From Streptomyces sp. SCL15-4 (GTDB taxonomy: Bacteria; Actinomycetota; Actinomycetes; Streptomycetales; Streptomycetaceae): 64,000 nucleotides of DNA. Below are positions 1-10,043 of the stretch, piece after piece. Position 1 is the stretch's first letter, and every line of letters begins with the position of its first letter. The notes under the pieces were generated by a model that did not search any database, was not told the origin of the DNA, and was given only the letters and a program-made list of their open reading frames with translations. Position numbers and translations under genes: made by a program. The stretch spans positions 3,658,001 to 3,722,000 of the forward strand of contig NZ_JAOBTQ010000001.1 of NCBI RefSeq assembly GCF_033366695.1. Reading direction: 5' to 3'.

Positions 1-75
1 CGTACGGCGGTACGCCCGGAGTCGTGCGGCGGTACGGCGTCACGCCCGGAGTCGTACGGCGGTACGGCGGTCGGA
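1..75. repeat. Short imperfect tandem repeat at left edge
   Basis: About two and a half copies of an imperfect roughly 30-base unit beginning CGTACGGCGGTACG and ending CGCCCGGAGT lie downstream of the polyprenyl synthase gene. The first copy is shorter or cut by the window edge. No gene can be assigned to this strip. It is probably intergenic repeat sequence. Confidence 0.4.
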
Positions 76-140
76 CGGGCGACGGTGGTGCGGCGGTCGG
101 TCCGGGAGCACCCGGGGGACCGGCCGGTGGGCCGGGCCGG

Positions 141-1151
141 TCAGCCGGCGCGGTGGACCACCGCGTCGCACAGCTCGACCAGGGCGGCCTTGGCGTCGCA
201 CTCCGGCAGCGGGGCGAGCGCGGCGCGCGCCTCCTCCGCGTACCGGACCGTGTCCCGGCGGGCCTGCTCCAGCGCGGGGTGGGCGCGCAGCGCGGCCAGC
301 GCCCGGGTGTGCCGGGCGTCGTCGCTGAGGTCGGAGTCCAGCAGCTCGCACAGCGCGATGTCCTCGGCCAGCCCCAGCCGGGCGGCCCGCTCGCGCAGCC
401 GGAGCACCGGCAGGGTCGGGATGCCCTCGCGCAGGTCGGTGCCGGGGGTCTTGCCGGACTCGTGGGAGTCGGAGGCGATGTCCAGGACGTCGTCCGCCAG
501 CTGGAAGGCGACGCCGAGCCGCTCGCCGTACTGGGTGAGCACGTCCACGACCCGCTCGCCGGCGCCGGACATCATCGCGCCGAACCGGCAGGACACCGCC
601 ACCAGGGAGCCGGTCTTGCCGGCCAGCACGTCCAGGTAGTGCTCGACCGGGTCGCGGCCGTCCGTCGGGCCCGCGGTCTCCAGGATCTGCCCGGTGACCA
701 GCCGTTCGAACGCCAGGGCCTGCACCCGGACCGCCTCCGGGCCGAGGTCGGCGAGGATCTGGGAGGCGCGGGCGAAGAGGAAGTCGCCGGTGAGGACCGC
801 GACGGAGTTGCCCCAGCGGGTGTTGGCGCTGTCCACCCCGCGGCGCACGGCCGCCTCGTCCATGACGTCGTCGTGGTACAGCGTGGCCAGGTGGGTCAGC
901 TCCACGACCACGGCCGAGGGCACGACGCCCGGCGCGTACGGGTCGCCGAACTGGGCGGCGAGCATCACGAGCAGTGGCCGGAATCGTTTGCCGCCGGCCC
1001 GTACCAGGTGCTGCGCGGCCTCGGTGATGAACGGGACCTCGCTCTTGGTGGCATCGAGCAAGCCTTCCTCGACAGCCGCCAATCCGGCCTGGACATCGGC
1101 TTCCAGAGCCTGGTCCCGCACGCTCAGCCCGAACGGCCCGACGACGGTCAC
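141..1151 (-). CDS. Polyprenyl diphosphate synthase (menaquinone side chain, heptaprenyl/nonaprenyl type)
   Basis: This trans-isoprenyl diphosphate synthase (336 aa) condenses isopentenyl diphosphate onto an allylic primer to make the long prenyl tail of menaquinone. Both Mg-binding Asp-rich motifs are visible: HDDVMD at about residue 93 and ADDVLD at about residue 219. The GGKRFRP substrate-binding motif is near residue 53. The length is typical of the family. The GTG start at 1151 follows a GGAG-type ribosome site (GGAGACCCCTC). The gene is transcribed alone, and its neighbourhood of nuo and menaquinone genes supports a quinone-tail role over a carotenoid or hopanoid role. Chain length cannot be read from sequence alone, though Streptomyces menaquinones are usually MK-9. 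Confidence 0.9.
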   Translation of the reverse strand: MTVVGPFGLSVRDQALEADVQAGLAAVEEGLLDATKSEVPFITEAAQHLVRAGGKRFRPLLVMLAAQFGDPYAPGVVPSAVVVELTHLATLYHDDVMDEAAVRRGVDSANTRWGNSVAVLTGDFLFARASQILADLGPEAVRVQALAFERLVTGQILETAGPTDGRDPVEHYLDVLAGKTGSLVAVSCRFGAMMSGAGERVVDVLTQYGERLGVAFQLADDVLDIASDSHESGKTPGTDLREGIPTLPVLRLRERAARLGLAEDIALCELLDSDLSDDARHTRALAALRAHPALEQARRDTVRYAEEARAALAPLPECDAKAALVELCDAVVHRAG

Positions 1152-1754
1152 GAGGGGTCTCCTGTCTGCTGGTGTCTGCTGGCGATTACACGGTTTGTCG
1201 ATAGGTCGCTGCCATCACTCAAGTCAGCGTATCCGGTCCTGTTTCGATCACCGATAGCGCCCACCGGTCCAGCTCGGGTGGTATCGAACCATGACCGGCA
1301 TGGTTTTGATCACACGGCAATAAGGGACATATATCGACTTAACGGTAATCCAGATGCCGTGTCGCGACCTCTCCGCACCTTCCTCACCCCCACTCTCCCT
1401 TCACCATCCCTTACGACAACGACGGGCGGCACATCCCGGGTTCCGTCACGACTCGGACTTCGGGCCCGAATCCTACTAATCCGCCATGTCTGATTTTAAG
1501 CCTTTTGCCTTTTCGTGAATTGGGTCACGCGCCCGGCCGGCCCGCACGCTCCGCCGCACTCCTCTCCCACCCTTGCCCCGTCGGCGAGTTGAGAACCGGC
1601 GACCGCAAAGGATCAAGCACCTCATACGGCGTCGATCAAGGTCAAAAGACGCATTGCATGAATCCGGTACTTGTTCCCGACATCTGCTCTCGCATACGTT
1701 CCGGGCCGTCGGGCGGACGCCTAATCCTGCCGCCGCCCGCGAAACCCATTCACG
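1152..1754. other. Intergenic region with relatively low GC
   Basis: About 600 bases separate the divergent polyprenyl synthase and SLT transglycosylase genes. Its left half (about 1190-1500) is clearly less GC-rich than the surrounding coding DNA and should carry the promoter of the synthase gene. The part before 1755 should carry the promoter of the riboswitch transcript. I see no credible coding sequence and no box I can place with confidence. Confidence 0.5.
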
Positions 1755-1912
1755 AACTCATTCGTACGGCAGGAGCGGGGGACCCAGGTAAGCCGCCGCG
1801 CCGGACGGCATCGCGCCGCGCCGGCACGGCTAGGGGTGAAGCCGTGCCTCCTCCCGGGCACGGCCGGGCGCCTCCCCGCCCGAACCCGACAGCTCACCTC
1901 GCAGGCGCCGGA
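1755..1912 (+). promoter_or_regulatory. ydaO/yuaA-type c-di-AMP riboswitch
   Basis: The leader of the SLT transglycosylase gene contains the conserved ydaO blocks in order: GGGGGACCCAGGTAAG (about 1777-1792), the stem-flanked block GGCTAGGGGTGAAGCC (about 1828-1843), and CGAACCCGACAGCT (about 1881-1894), closed by complementary GGCGCCT/AGGCGCC arms. This class binds cyclic di-AMP and in actinomycetes usually precedes Rpf, SLT or NlpC/P60 cell-wall hydrolase genes, acting as an OFF switch when the ligand is bound. The gene begins 13 bases after the domain. The pattern was matched by eye; a covariance-model search was not possible. Confidence 0.85.
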
Positions 1913-1924
1913 GAGGAACTTTCG

Positions 1925-2413
1925 ATGTCTGCCGCCGCTCAGCACCGCCGTACCCGGAACGCCCGCCTCGTCCGCGCCCTCGCCGCCGCCTGCACCGGCG
2001 CCGCCGTCCTCGCCCTGCCGCTCGTCGGCGCGAGCGGCGCCTTCGCCGCCACCACCGCGGCCCCGGCGGTGTCCACCACTCCGGCCGGGTACCCGAACAC
2101 GCTCGACGGCTGGATCCGCGAGTCGCTCGCGATCATGGCCGAGAAGAACATCCCGGGCACCTACAACGGCATCTACCGCAATGTCATGCGCGAGTCCTCC
2201 GGCAACCCGGCGGCCATCAACCTCTGGGACTCCAACGCGGCCAAGGGCATCCCGTCCAAGGGCCTGCTCCAGGTCATCGACCCGACCTTCAACACGTACC
2301 ACGTCGCCGGGACGTCCTTCGACATCTACGACCCGGTCGCGAACATCACCGCCGCCTGCAACTACGCGGCGAACCGCTACGGCTCCATCGACAACGTCTT
2401 CGGCGCCTACTGA
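1925..2413 (+). CDS. Secreted transglycosylase SLT domain protein
   Basis: A small exported peptidoglycan lytic transglycosylase (162 aa) predicted to cleave the glycan strand between MurNAc and GlcNAc. Residues 1-42 form a signal peptide: an Arg-rich start, a hydrophobic core and an AFAA cleavage region. The SLT fold follows, with the catalytic Glu in RESSGNPAAINLWDSN and the downstream GLLQVIDPTF and YHVAG blocks. The ATG at 1925 was chosen because GGAGAGGAA lies just upstream and the signal peptide starts there; the reading frame is open further up but runs through the riboswitch. Control by c-di-AMP through the leader is expected. Function in germination or growth-linked wall remodelling is inferred from the family. 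Confidence 0.9.
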   Translation: MSAAAQHRRTRNARLVRALAAACTGAAVLALPLVGASGAFAATTAAPAVSTTPAGYPNTLDGWIRESLAIMAEKNIPGTYNGIYRNVMRESSGNPAAINLWDSNAAKGIPSKGLLQVIDPTFNTYHVAGTSFDIYDPVANITAACNYAANRYGSIDNVFGAY

Positions 2414-2441
2414 CCGGCCCGGCCGCCCCGCCCTCCCGCGG

Positions 2442-3254
2442 TCAGGCGGCCGGGAACAGTCTTTCGAGGACGACGGCGACGCCGTCGTCCTCGTTCGACA
2501 CGGTGACCTCGTCGGCCACCGCCTTCAGCTCGGGATGCGCGTCGGCCATGGCGACGCCGCGCGCCGCCCAGCGGAACATCGGGATGTCGTTGGGCATGTC
2601 GCCGAAGGCCAGAGCCCGTTCCGCGCCGATCCCCAGCCGCTCGGCGGCCAGCGCCAGACCGGTCGCCTTCGTCACGCCGCTCGGCTGGAGCTCCACCGTG
2701 CCCGGCCCCGACATGGTGACGCTCGCCAGCGAGCCCACCACCGAGCGCGCCACGGCCGCCAACTCGTCGTCGGACAGCTCGGCGTGCCGCAGCAGCACCT
2801 TGCTGATGGGTTCGGCCCACAGGTCGGCGCGCCGGCCGACCCGGACCGCGGGCAGCGTCGGGTGCGGCATCCGGTAGCCCGGCTCGATGAGCGTGAGCCC
2901 GTCCACGCCGTCCTGGTCGACCGCCGCGTACACCTGGCCCACCTCCGCCTCGATCTTGCCGAGCGCGGTCTCCGCCAGCTCCCGGTCCAGCCGGACCGAC
3001 CACAGCAGCCGGCCGGACCGTGCGTCGTACACCTGCGCACCCTGCCCGCACACCGCCAGTCCGGTGCGGCCGAGGCGCGCGAGCAGGGGCCGTACCCGGG
3101 GCGCCGGACGGCCGGTGACCACCAGGTGCCGGGCCCCGGCCCGCGCCACCCGGGCGAGCGCGGCGAGCGACCGGTCGGAGACGGTGTCGTCGCCGCGCAG
3201 CAGCGTCCCGTCCAGGTCAGTGGCGATGAGGGCATATGCCGGGGAGGATGCCAT
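2442..3254 (-). CDS. HAD-superfamily phosphatase, Cof/YidA type
   Basis: A cytoplasmic HAD hydrolase (270 aa) of the Cof-like subfamily, which usually dephosphorylates sugar phosphates or other small phosphometabolites. Motif I DLDGTLLRGDD is near residue 13 with the nucleophile and acid/base Asp. Motif II VVTGRP is at about residue 47. A C2-type cap lies between them. The C-terminal motif ALAFGDMPNDIPMF (GDxxND) near residue 215 completes the metal site. The length fits the family. It is convergent with the SLT gene and divergent from fumarylacetoacetase. The substrate cannot be predicted. Confidence 0.88.
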   Translation of the reverse strand: MASSPAYALIATDLDGTLLRGDDTVSDRSLAALARVARAGARHLVVTGRPAPRVRPLLARLGRTGLAVCGQGAQVYDARSGRLLWSVRLDRELAETALGKIEAEVGQVYAAVDQDGVDGLTLIEPGYRMPHPTLPAVRVGRRADLWAEPISKVLLRHAELSDDELAAVARSVVGSLASVTMSGPGTVELQPSGVTKATGLALAAERLGIGAERALAFGDMPNDIPMFRWAARGVAMADAHPELKAVADEVTVSNEDDGVAVVLERLFPAA

Positions 3255-3559
3255 GCCCAGAGAATACGGACACCCAGGCCCGCCGACTCACCCCTCGTTC
3301 CCCGCGATCGCCCACCGCACGGCCCCAAGTCGCCGTCGCGGGCGACCCGGTGGCACTCGCCCGGTGCCGCCCGGTGCCGGCGAACGGCCGCACGGCGGTC
3401 ATGCTCCCCCGGTCGGCCGTGGCGGTGGGAGCGGCCCCTCCCACCTCTGCGTACGCTCCCCGAGGCACTGCCCAGGACACGCGTGTCGGCCGTAACGTGT
3501 GGCCCGACCACATGGAACGCTTCGCCATGCATGGCACGGATGAGAGTGAGGCAGCACCC
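3255..3559. other. Divergent intergenic region, HAD/fahA
   Basis: About 300 bases lie between the divergent HAD phosphatase and fumarylacetoacetase genes. The fah reading frame extends open through most of it, with a possible alternative ATG at 3512, but the codon pattern before 3560 looks non-coding. No operator or hairpin stands out. Confidence 0.4.
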
Positions 3560-4777
3560 ATGCCCCCCTTCGACGTCCCCGAGGGCGACCCCTTCGGCCC
3601 GCACAACCTCCCCTACGGCGTGTTCTCGCCCATCGGCAGCACGGAGCGGAGGATCGGCGTCCGGCTCGGGAACCACGTCCTCGACGCGGGCGCCGCGGCG
3701 GCGGCGGCCGGCTCGCCCCACCAGGCGCTGCTCGCCGCCCCCACCCTCAACCCGCTGCTGGCCGCCGGCCGCGCCACCTGGTCCCAGGTACGGCGTGCCG
3801 TCACGTCCTGGGTCACCGACCCGGCCCACCGCCCGACGGTCGAGCCCCTCTTCCACCCCTTGCCCGAGGTGACCCTGCACCTGCCCTTCGAGGTGGCGGA
3901 CTACGTCGACTTCTACGCCTCGGAGCACCACGCCCGCAACGTCGGCCGGATCTTCCGCCCGGACGCCGAGGACAGCCTCACCCCCAACTGGAAGCACCTG
4001 CCGATCGGTTACCACGGCCGTGCCGGCACGGTCGTCGTCTCGGGCACGGACGTCGTACGGCCCTCCGGGCAGCGCAAGGCTCCCGCCGACCCCGCGCCCG
4101 TCTTCGGCCCGTCGATCCGGCTGGACATCGAGGCCGAGGTCGGCTTCGTCGTGGGCGTGCCCACGCGGCAGGGCCGTCCGGTCGCGCTCGGCGACTTCCG
4201 CGAGCACGTCTTCGGCCTGTGCCTGCTCAACGACTGGTCCGCGCGGGACGTCCAGGCCTGGGAGTACGTCCCCCTCGGCCCGTTCCTCGGCAAGTCCTTC
4301 GCGACCTCGGTGTCGGCGTGGATCACTCCGCTGGAGGCACTGGAGCACGCGCACGTGGCGCCTCCGGAGCGCACGCACCCGCTGCTGCCCTACCTGGACG
4401 ACACCGCGCCCGGGGCGGAACCCGGCGGCTACGACCTGCGGATCTCCGTCGCGATCAACGGCCATGTGGTCTCCGAGCCGCCGTTCTCCACCATGTACTG
4501 GACCGCCGCCCAGCAGCTCGCCCACATGACGGTGAACGGCGCCTCGCTGCGCACCGGCGATCTGTACGGCTCCGGCACGGTGAGCGGCCCGGCCGGAAAC
4601 CAGCGCGGCTCGCTGCTGGAGCTGACCTGGAACGGCCGCGACCCGCTGGAACTCCCGGACGGCAAGCGGACGTTCCTGATGGACGGCGACGTGGTGACCC
4701 TGTCGGCCTGGGCCCCCGGCCCGGACGGCCGCCGGGTGGGCCTGGGCGAGGTCACGGGCCGGATCGTGGCGGACTGA
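3560..4777 (+). CDS. fahA: Fumarylacetoacetase
   Basis: Catalyses the last step of tyrosine/homogentisate catabolism, splitting fumarylacetoacetate into fumarate and acetoacetate. The 405-aa length matches the family. The N-terminal SH3-like part is followed by the catalytic FAH domain. Its VDFYASEHHARNVGRIFRP segment and metal ligands are visible: DFYAS, then DIEAEVGFVVG, then CLLNDWSARDVQAWEYVPLG, then the LGKSFATSVSAW block. The start ATG at 3560 begins MPPFDVPEGDPFG and has GAGTGAGG upstream; starts at 3512 or earlier add poorly conserved residues. It stands alone here, without homogentisate dioxygenase beside it. Confidence 0.93.
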   Translation: MPPFDVPEGDPFGPHNLPYGVFSPIGSTERRIGVRLGNHVLDAGAAAAAAGSPHQALLAAPTLNPLLAAGRATWSQVRRAVTSWVTDPAHRPTVEPLFHPLPEVTLHLPFEVADYVDFYASEHHARNVGRIFRPDAEDSLTPNWKHLPIGYHGRAGTVVVSGTDVVRPSGQRKAPADPAPVFGPSIRLDIEAEVGFVVGVPTRQGRPVALGDFREHVFGLCLLNDWSARDVQAWEYVPLGPFLGKSFATSVSAWITPLEALEHAHVAPPERTHPLLPYLDDTAPGAEPGGYDLRISVAINGHVVSEPPFSTMYWTAAQQLAHMTVNGASLRTGDLYGSGTVSGPAGNQRGSLLELTWNGRDPLELPDGKRTFLMDGDVVTLSAWAPGPDGRRVGLGEVTGRIVAD

Positions 4778-4969
4778 GCCACGGCGCGGCGGGCGGCGCG
4801 CGGACGGTGCGGACCGAGTCCGGCCGGATCGCCGCCGGCACCTGACTCGCACCGCCCTTCTTCGCCATACTGACGGGGACACGCGCACGCACCCGTGCGG
4901 CCGTGCGTCGCGTGCCCCGCACCACCCCACACCCGCACCCCTTTTCCGACCAGGAACCGGAGCCCCGGC

Positions 4970-5908
4970 ATGACCGTCTGCCTGCTCCTGCTGAGCGTCG
5001 TCGCCCTGACCGCCGCCGTGCCGGCGCCGCGCGCGCTGACCCGGGCGGCCTGGCCCGAGCGGGAACCCGTGGTGGCGCTGTGGGCGTGGCAGTGCCTGGT
5101 CGCCACCGTCCTGCTGTGCTGCCTGACCGCGCTGGTCCTGGGCGCGGCCACCGTCTTCCACACCGTCCGCGACCGGGTGTTCGCCCCCGCGCCGCCCGCC
5201 GTCACCGCCGCCTACGACCTGTCCACCGCCCCGGTGTGGGCCGCCGCGCTCACCCTGCTGCTGGCCTGCGGGGCCGCCTGGACGACCGCGATGCTGGCCC
5301 GCGAACTGTTCGAGGCCCGCCGCAGCCGGGGCCAGGCCCGCGCGCAGCTGCGCGAACGCGCCCCCGAGCTGCCGCCGGGACTGCGGGCACCGCGCGGGCC
5401 GATGCTGGTGCTGGAGGACGAGTACCCGGACGCCTGGTGGATGCCGGGACACCCGCCGCAGCTGGTCGTCACCACGGGAGCGCTGCACCGCCTCACCGAC
5501 CTCCAGCTCGACGCCGTCCTCACCCATGAGCGCGGTCACGCCCGCGCCCACCACGACTGGCTGCTGCACCTGTCCACCGCGCTCGCCACTGGCTTCCCGC
5601 GCGTGCCGCTGTTCGCCCACTTCTGCGACCAGACGCACCGCCTGGTCGAACTGGCCGCCGACGACGCGGCCTCCCGGCGCTGCGGGCACCTCACCACGGC
5701 CCTCGCCCTGATCGAGCTGAACCAGCACCGGGGCGTGCTCTCCTGCGACTCCAGCCGCCACCTGCTGGGCGAGCGTGTCGACCGGCTGCTGGAGCCGCCG
5801 CCCCGGCTGCTGCGCCGGCACCGGGCGCTGACCACGACGGTGGCCGCGCTGGTGCCGCTGCTGCCGCTGCTGATCACCTTCGCTCCCGGACTGTCGGCGC
5901 TGTCCTGA
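4970..5908 (+). CDS. M56-family membrane metallopeptidase (BlaR1/HtpX-like)
   Basis: An integral-membrane zinc peptidase (312 aa). There are hydrophobic helices at about residues 1-20, 40-65 and 80-105, and a final helix at the C-terminus. The zinc site HERGH lies near residue 185 in LDAVLTHERGHARAHHDW, followed by the downstream LVELAADDAASRR glutamate helix. Streptomyces M56 proteins are often paired with a BlaI/CopY repressor whose cleavage they control, but no such gene is adjacent here, so the substrate is unknown. The ATG at 4970 starts directly at the first membrane helix. The gene is convergent with recQ and ends 28 bases from it. Confidence 0.85.
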   Translation: MTVCLLLLSVVALTAAVPAPRALTRAAWPEREPVVALWAWQCLVATVLLCCLTALVLGAATVFHTVRDRVFAPAPPAVTAAYDLSTAPVWAAALTLLLACGAAWTTAMLARELFEARRSRGQARAQLRERAPELPPGLRAPRGPMLVLEDEYPDAWWMPGHPPQLVVTTGALHRLTDLQLDAVLTHERGHARAHHDWLLHLSTALATGFPRVPLFAHFCDQTHRLVELAADDAASRRCGHLTTALALIELNQHRGVLSCDSSRHLLGERVDRLLEPPPRLLRRHRALTTTVAALVPLLPLLITFAPGLSALS

Positions 5909-5936
5909 CCGCGCCGTCCCGGTGGGCCGGGGCCGG

Positions 5937-7922
<1,986 letters not shown>

Positions 7923-8185
7923 CGTCCTGTCCCCCGTCGGTCCCCCGTGTGCCGTCTCCCGACCGCTCCCTCAACGATAGGGGCCCGCACCGACAGCCTC
8001 GGAGTTGTCCACAGGCCGGCCGATGTATCTCACGTCAAGCACGCGAGTGTCGTTCACACGTTCGCGGGAGACCTGCCCGTTTTCCGCCGATAGTCTGAAC
8101 GCACCGGCGAGACTCCGTCCCATGGGGGGACTGATGGGCGTCGCACCGAAGGCGTCCGCGTCCTGGCCAGAACGGCCGGGCCGCC

Positions 8186-8326
8186 GTGCACGTCTTCGAG
8201 CTGGAGCCGACGACCGGCACCTATACCGGCACCGGCATCTTCCGCGAGCGGATGAAGCTGGACGTGCCGTTCGCGCTGGACCTCGACCTCACGCAGATCA
8301 AGACGCGCCGCGACAGGAAGCGGTGA
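8186..8326 (+). pseudogene. C-terminal remnant of a Uma2-family protein
   Basis: A 46-codon stretch reads VHVFELEPTTGTYTGTGIF followed by RERMKLDVPFALDLDLTQI and a stop. This resembles the conserved C-terminus of Uma2 (DUF820) PD-(D/E)XK-fold proteins, which are common and multicopy in Streptomyces. The catalytic core is absent, and the upstream frame does not encode a Uma2 N-terminus, so the gene is deleted or decayed. It abuts the nuo terminator hairpin. Confidence 0.55.
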
Positions 8327-8333
8327 CCACGCC

Positions 8334-8381
8334 ACATGCCGCTGCCCGGCCCCCTGAGCGGGGTGCCGGGCAGCGGCATGT
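8334..8381. terminator. Strong bidirectional terminator hairpin after nuoN
   Basis: The arm ACATGCCGCTGCCCGGC at 8334 pairs perfectly with GCCGGGCAGCGGCATGT ending at 8381. An inner CCCC/GGGG extension and a five-base loop give a stem of about 21 pairs. It lies 13 bases past the nuoN stop and is the likely end of the nuo operon transcript. Confidence 0.85.
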
Positions 8382-8393
8382 CGGGAGAGCGCG

Positions 8394-10043
8394 TCAGCGC
8401 ACGAAGACTCCCGCCTGGCCGGCCAGGTCCAGGAAGTACTGCGGGGCGATGCCGAGGACCAGGGTCGTCGCCACGCCCATGCCGATGGCCAGCATGGTCA
8501 GCGGGGACGGGACGGCCACGGTCGGGCCCTCCGGCTTCGGCTCGCTGAAGAACATCAGCACGATCACCCGGATGTAGAAGAACGCGGCGATCGCCGAGGA
8601 GATCACACCGACCACGACCAGCGGGATCGCGCCGCCGTCCGCCGCCGCCTTGAACACGGCGAACTTCCCCGAGAAGCCGGAGGTCAGCGGGATGCCGGCG
8701 AAGGCCAGCAGGAACACCGCGAACACCGCCGCGACCAGCGGCGAGCGCCGGCCGAGGCCCGCCCACTTGGACAGGTGGGTCGCCTCGCCGCCCGCGTCCC
8801 GCACCAGCGTGACCACGGCGAACGCGCCGATCGTCACGAAGGAGTAGCCCGCCAGGTAGAAGAGGACCGACGACACGCCGTCCTTCGACGTGGCGATGAC
8901 ACCCGCGAGGATGAATCCGGCGTGCGCGATGGACGAGTACGCCAGCAGGCGCTTGATGTCGGTCTGGGTGATGGCGACGATCGCACCGCCCAGCATGGTG
9001 ATGATCGCCACCGCCCACATCACCGGCCGCCAGTCCCAGCGCAGGCCGGGCAGGACGACGTAGAGCAGACGCAGCAGCGCGCCGAACGCGGCCACCTTCG
9101 TCGCCGCCGCCATGAACCCGGTCACCGGTGTGGGCGCGCCCTGGTAGACGTCGGGCGTCCACATGTGGAACGGCACCGCGCCCACCTTGAACAGCAGGCC
9201 CATGACCAGCAGCGCGCCGCCGATCAGCAGCAGCGCGTCGTTGCCCATCGTGTCGGCGAGGGCGGGGTCGACATCGGTGACGGTGCCGTCGACGACCTGG
9301 GCGATCCGGGCGTACGACACCGAGCCCGCGTAGCCGTACAGCAGCGCGATGCCGAACAGGGTGAACGCCGAGGCGAACGCGCCCAGCAGGAAGTACTTGA
9401 CCGCGGCCTCCTGCGACATCAGCCGCTTGCGGCGGGCCAGCGCGCACAGCAGGTACAGCGGCAGGGAGAGGACTTCCAGGGCCACGAACAGGGTCAGCAG
9501 GTCGTTGGCCGCGGGGAAGATCAGCATGCCGCCGACCGCGAAGAGCAGGAGCGGGAAGACCTCCGTGGTGGTGAAACCGGCCTTCACCGCGGCCTGCTCG
9601 CCGGCGCCGCCGGGCACGGACGCGGCCTGCGCGGCGAAGGAGTCGACCCGGTTGCCGTGGGCTGCCGGGTCCAGGCGCCGTTCGGCGAAGGTGAACAGGC
9701 CGACCAGTCCGGCCAGCAGGATGGTGCCCTGGAGGAAGAGGGCCGGGCCGTCGACGGCGATCGCGCCCATGGCCGCGATGTGCGCCTTCGTGGTGCCGAA
9801 CCCGTCGGCCGCCAGCGCGATGACGGCCGCGAACGCGGCGCACAGGGCGACGACGGACACGAACACCTGCGCGTAGTAGCGGGACCTGCGCGGCACGAAC
9901 GCCTCGATCAGCACCCCTGCCAGCGCCGCGCCGATGACGATCAGCGTCGGCGACAATTGTCCGTACTCGATCTTCGGCGCGTCGATCTTCGAGATCGGTT
10001 CGGCCGCGGTTGTCCACAGGCTGTGGACGGCTGTTGCGCTCAC
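8394..10043 (-). CDS. nuoN: NADH-quinone oxidoreductase subunit N
   Basis: A proton-pumping antiporter-like membrane subunit of complex I (549 aa, about 14 helices). The conserved intramembrane Glu is in TLFVALEVLSLPLYLLC, and the key Lys is in LFKVGAVPFHMWTPDVYQG, with a second Lys in MAAATKVAAFGA. The start is GTG at 10043, overlapping the nuoM TGA by four bases (GTGA), which implies translational coupling. It is the last gene of the operon. A roughly 25-residue actinobacterial loop (AAQAASVPGGAGEQAAVKAG) lies after about residue 120. Confidence 0.95.
   Translation of the reverse strand: MSATAVHSLWTTAAEPISKIDAPKIEYGQLSPTLIVIGAALAGVLIEAFVPRRSRYYAQVFVSVVALCAAFAAVIALAADGFGTTKAHIAAMGAIAVDGPALFLQGTILLAGLVGLFTFAERRLDPAAHGNRVDSFAAQAASVPGGAGEQAAVKAGFTTTEVFPLLLFAVGGMLIFPAANDLLTLFVALEVLSLPLYLLCALARRKRLMSQEAAVKYFLLGAFASAFTLFGIALLYGYAGSVSYARIAQVVDGTVTDVDPALADTMGNDALLLIGGALLVMGLLFKVGAVPFHMWTPDVYQGAPTPVTGFMAAATKVAAFGALLRLLYVVLPGLRWDWRPVMWAVAIITMLGGAIVAITQTDIKRLLAYSSIAHAGFILAGVIATSKDGVSSVLFYLAGYSFVTIGAFAVVTLVRDAGGEATHLSKWAGLGRRSPLVAAVFAVFLLAFAGIPLTSGFSGKFAVFKAAADGGAIPLVVVGVISSAIAAFFYIRVIVLMFFSEPKPEGPTVAVPSPLTMLAIGMGVATTLVLGIAPQYFLDLAGQAGVFVR

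Noticed and set aside
2672..5821. 1049-residue open frame antisense to fahA and the M56 peptidase
   Set aside because: Shadow frame caused by high GC; the other strand has clear family motifs.
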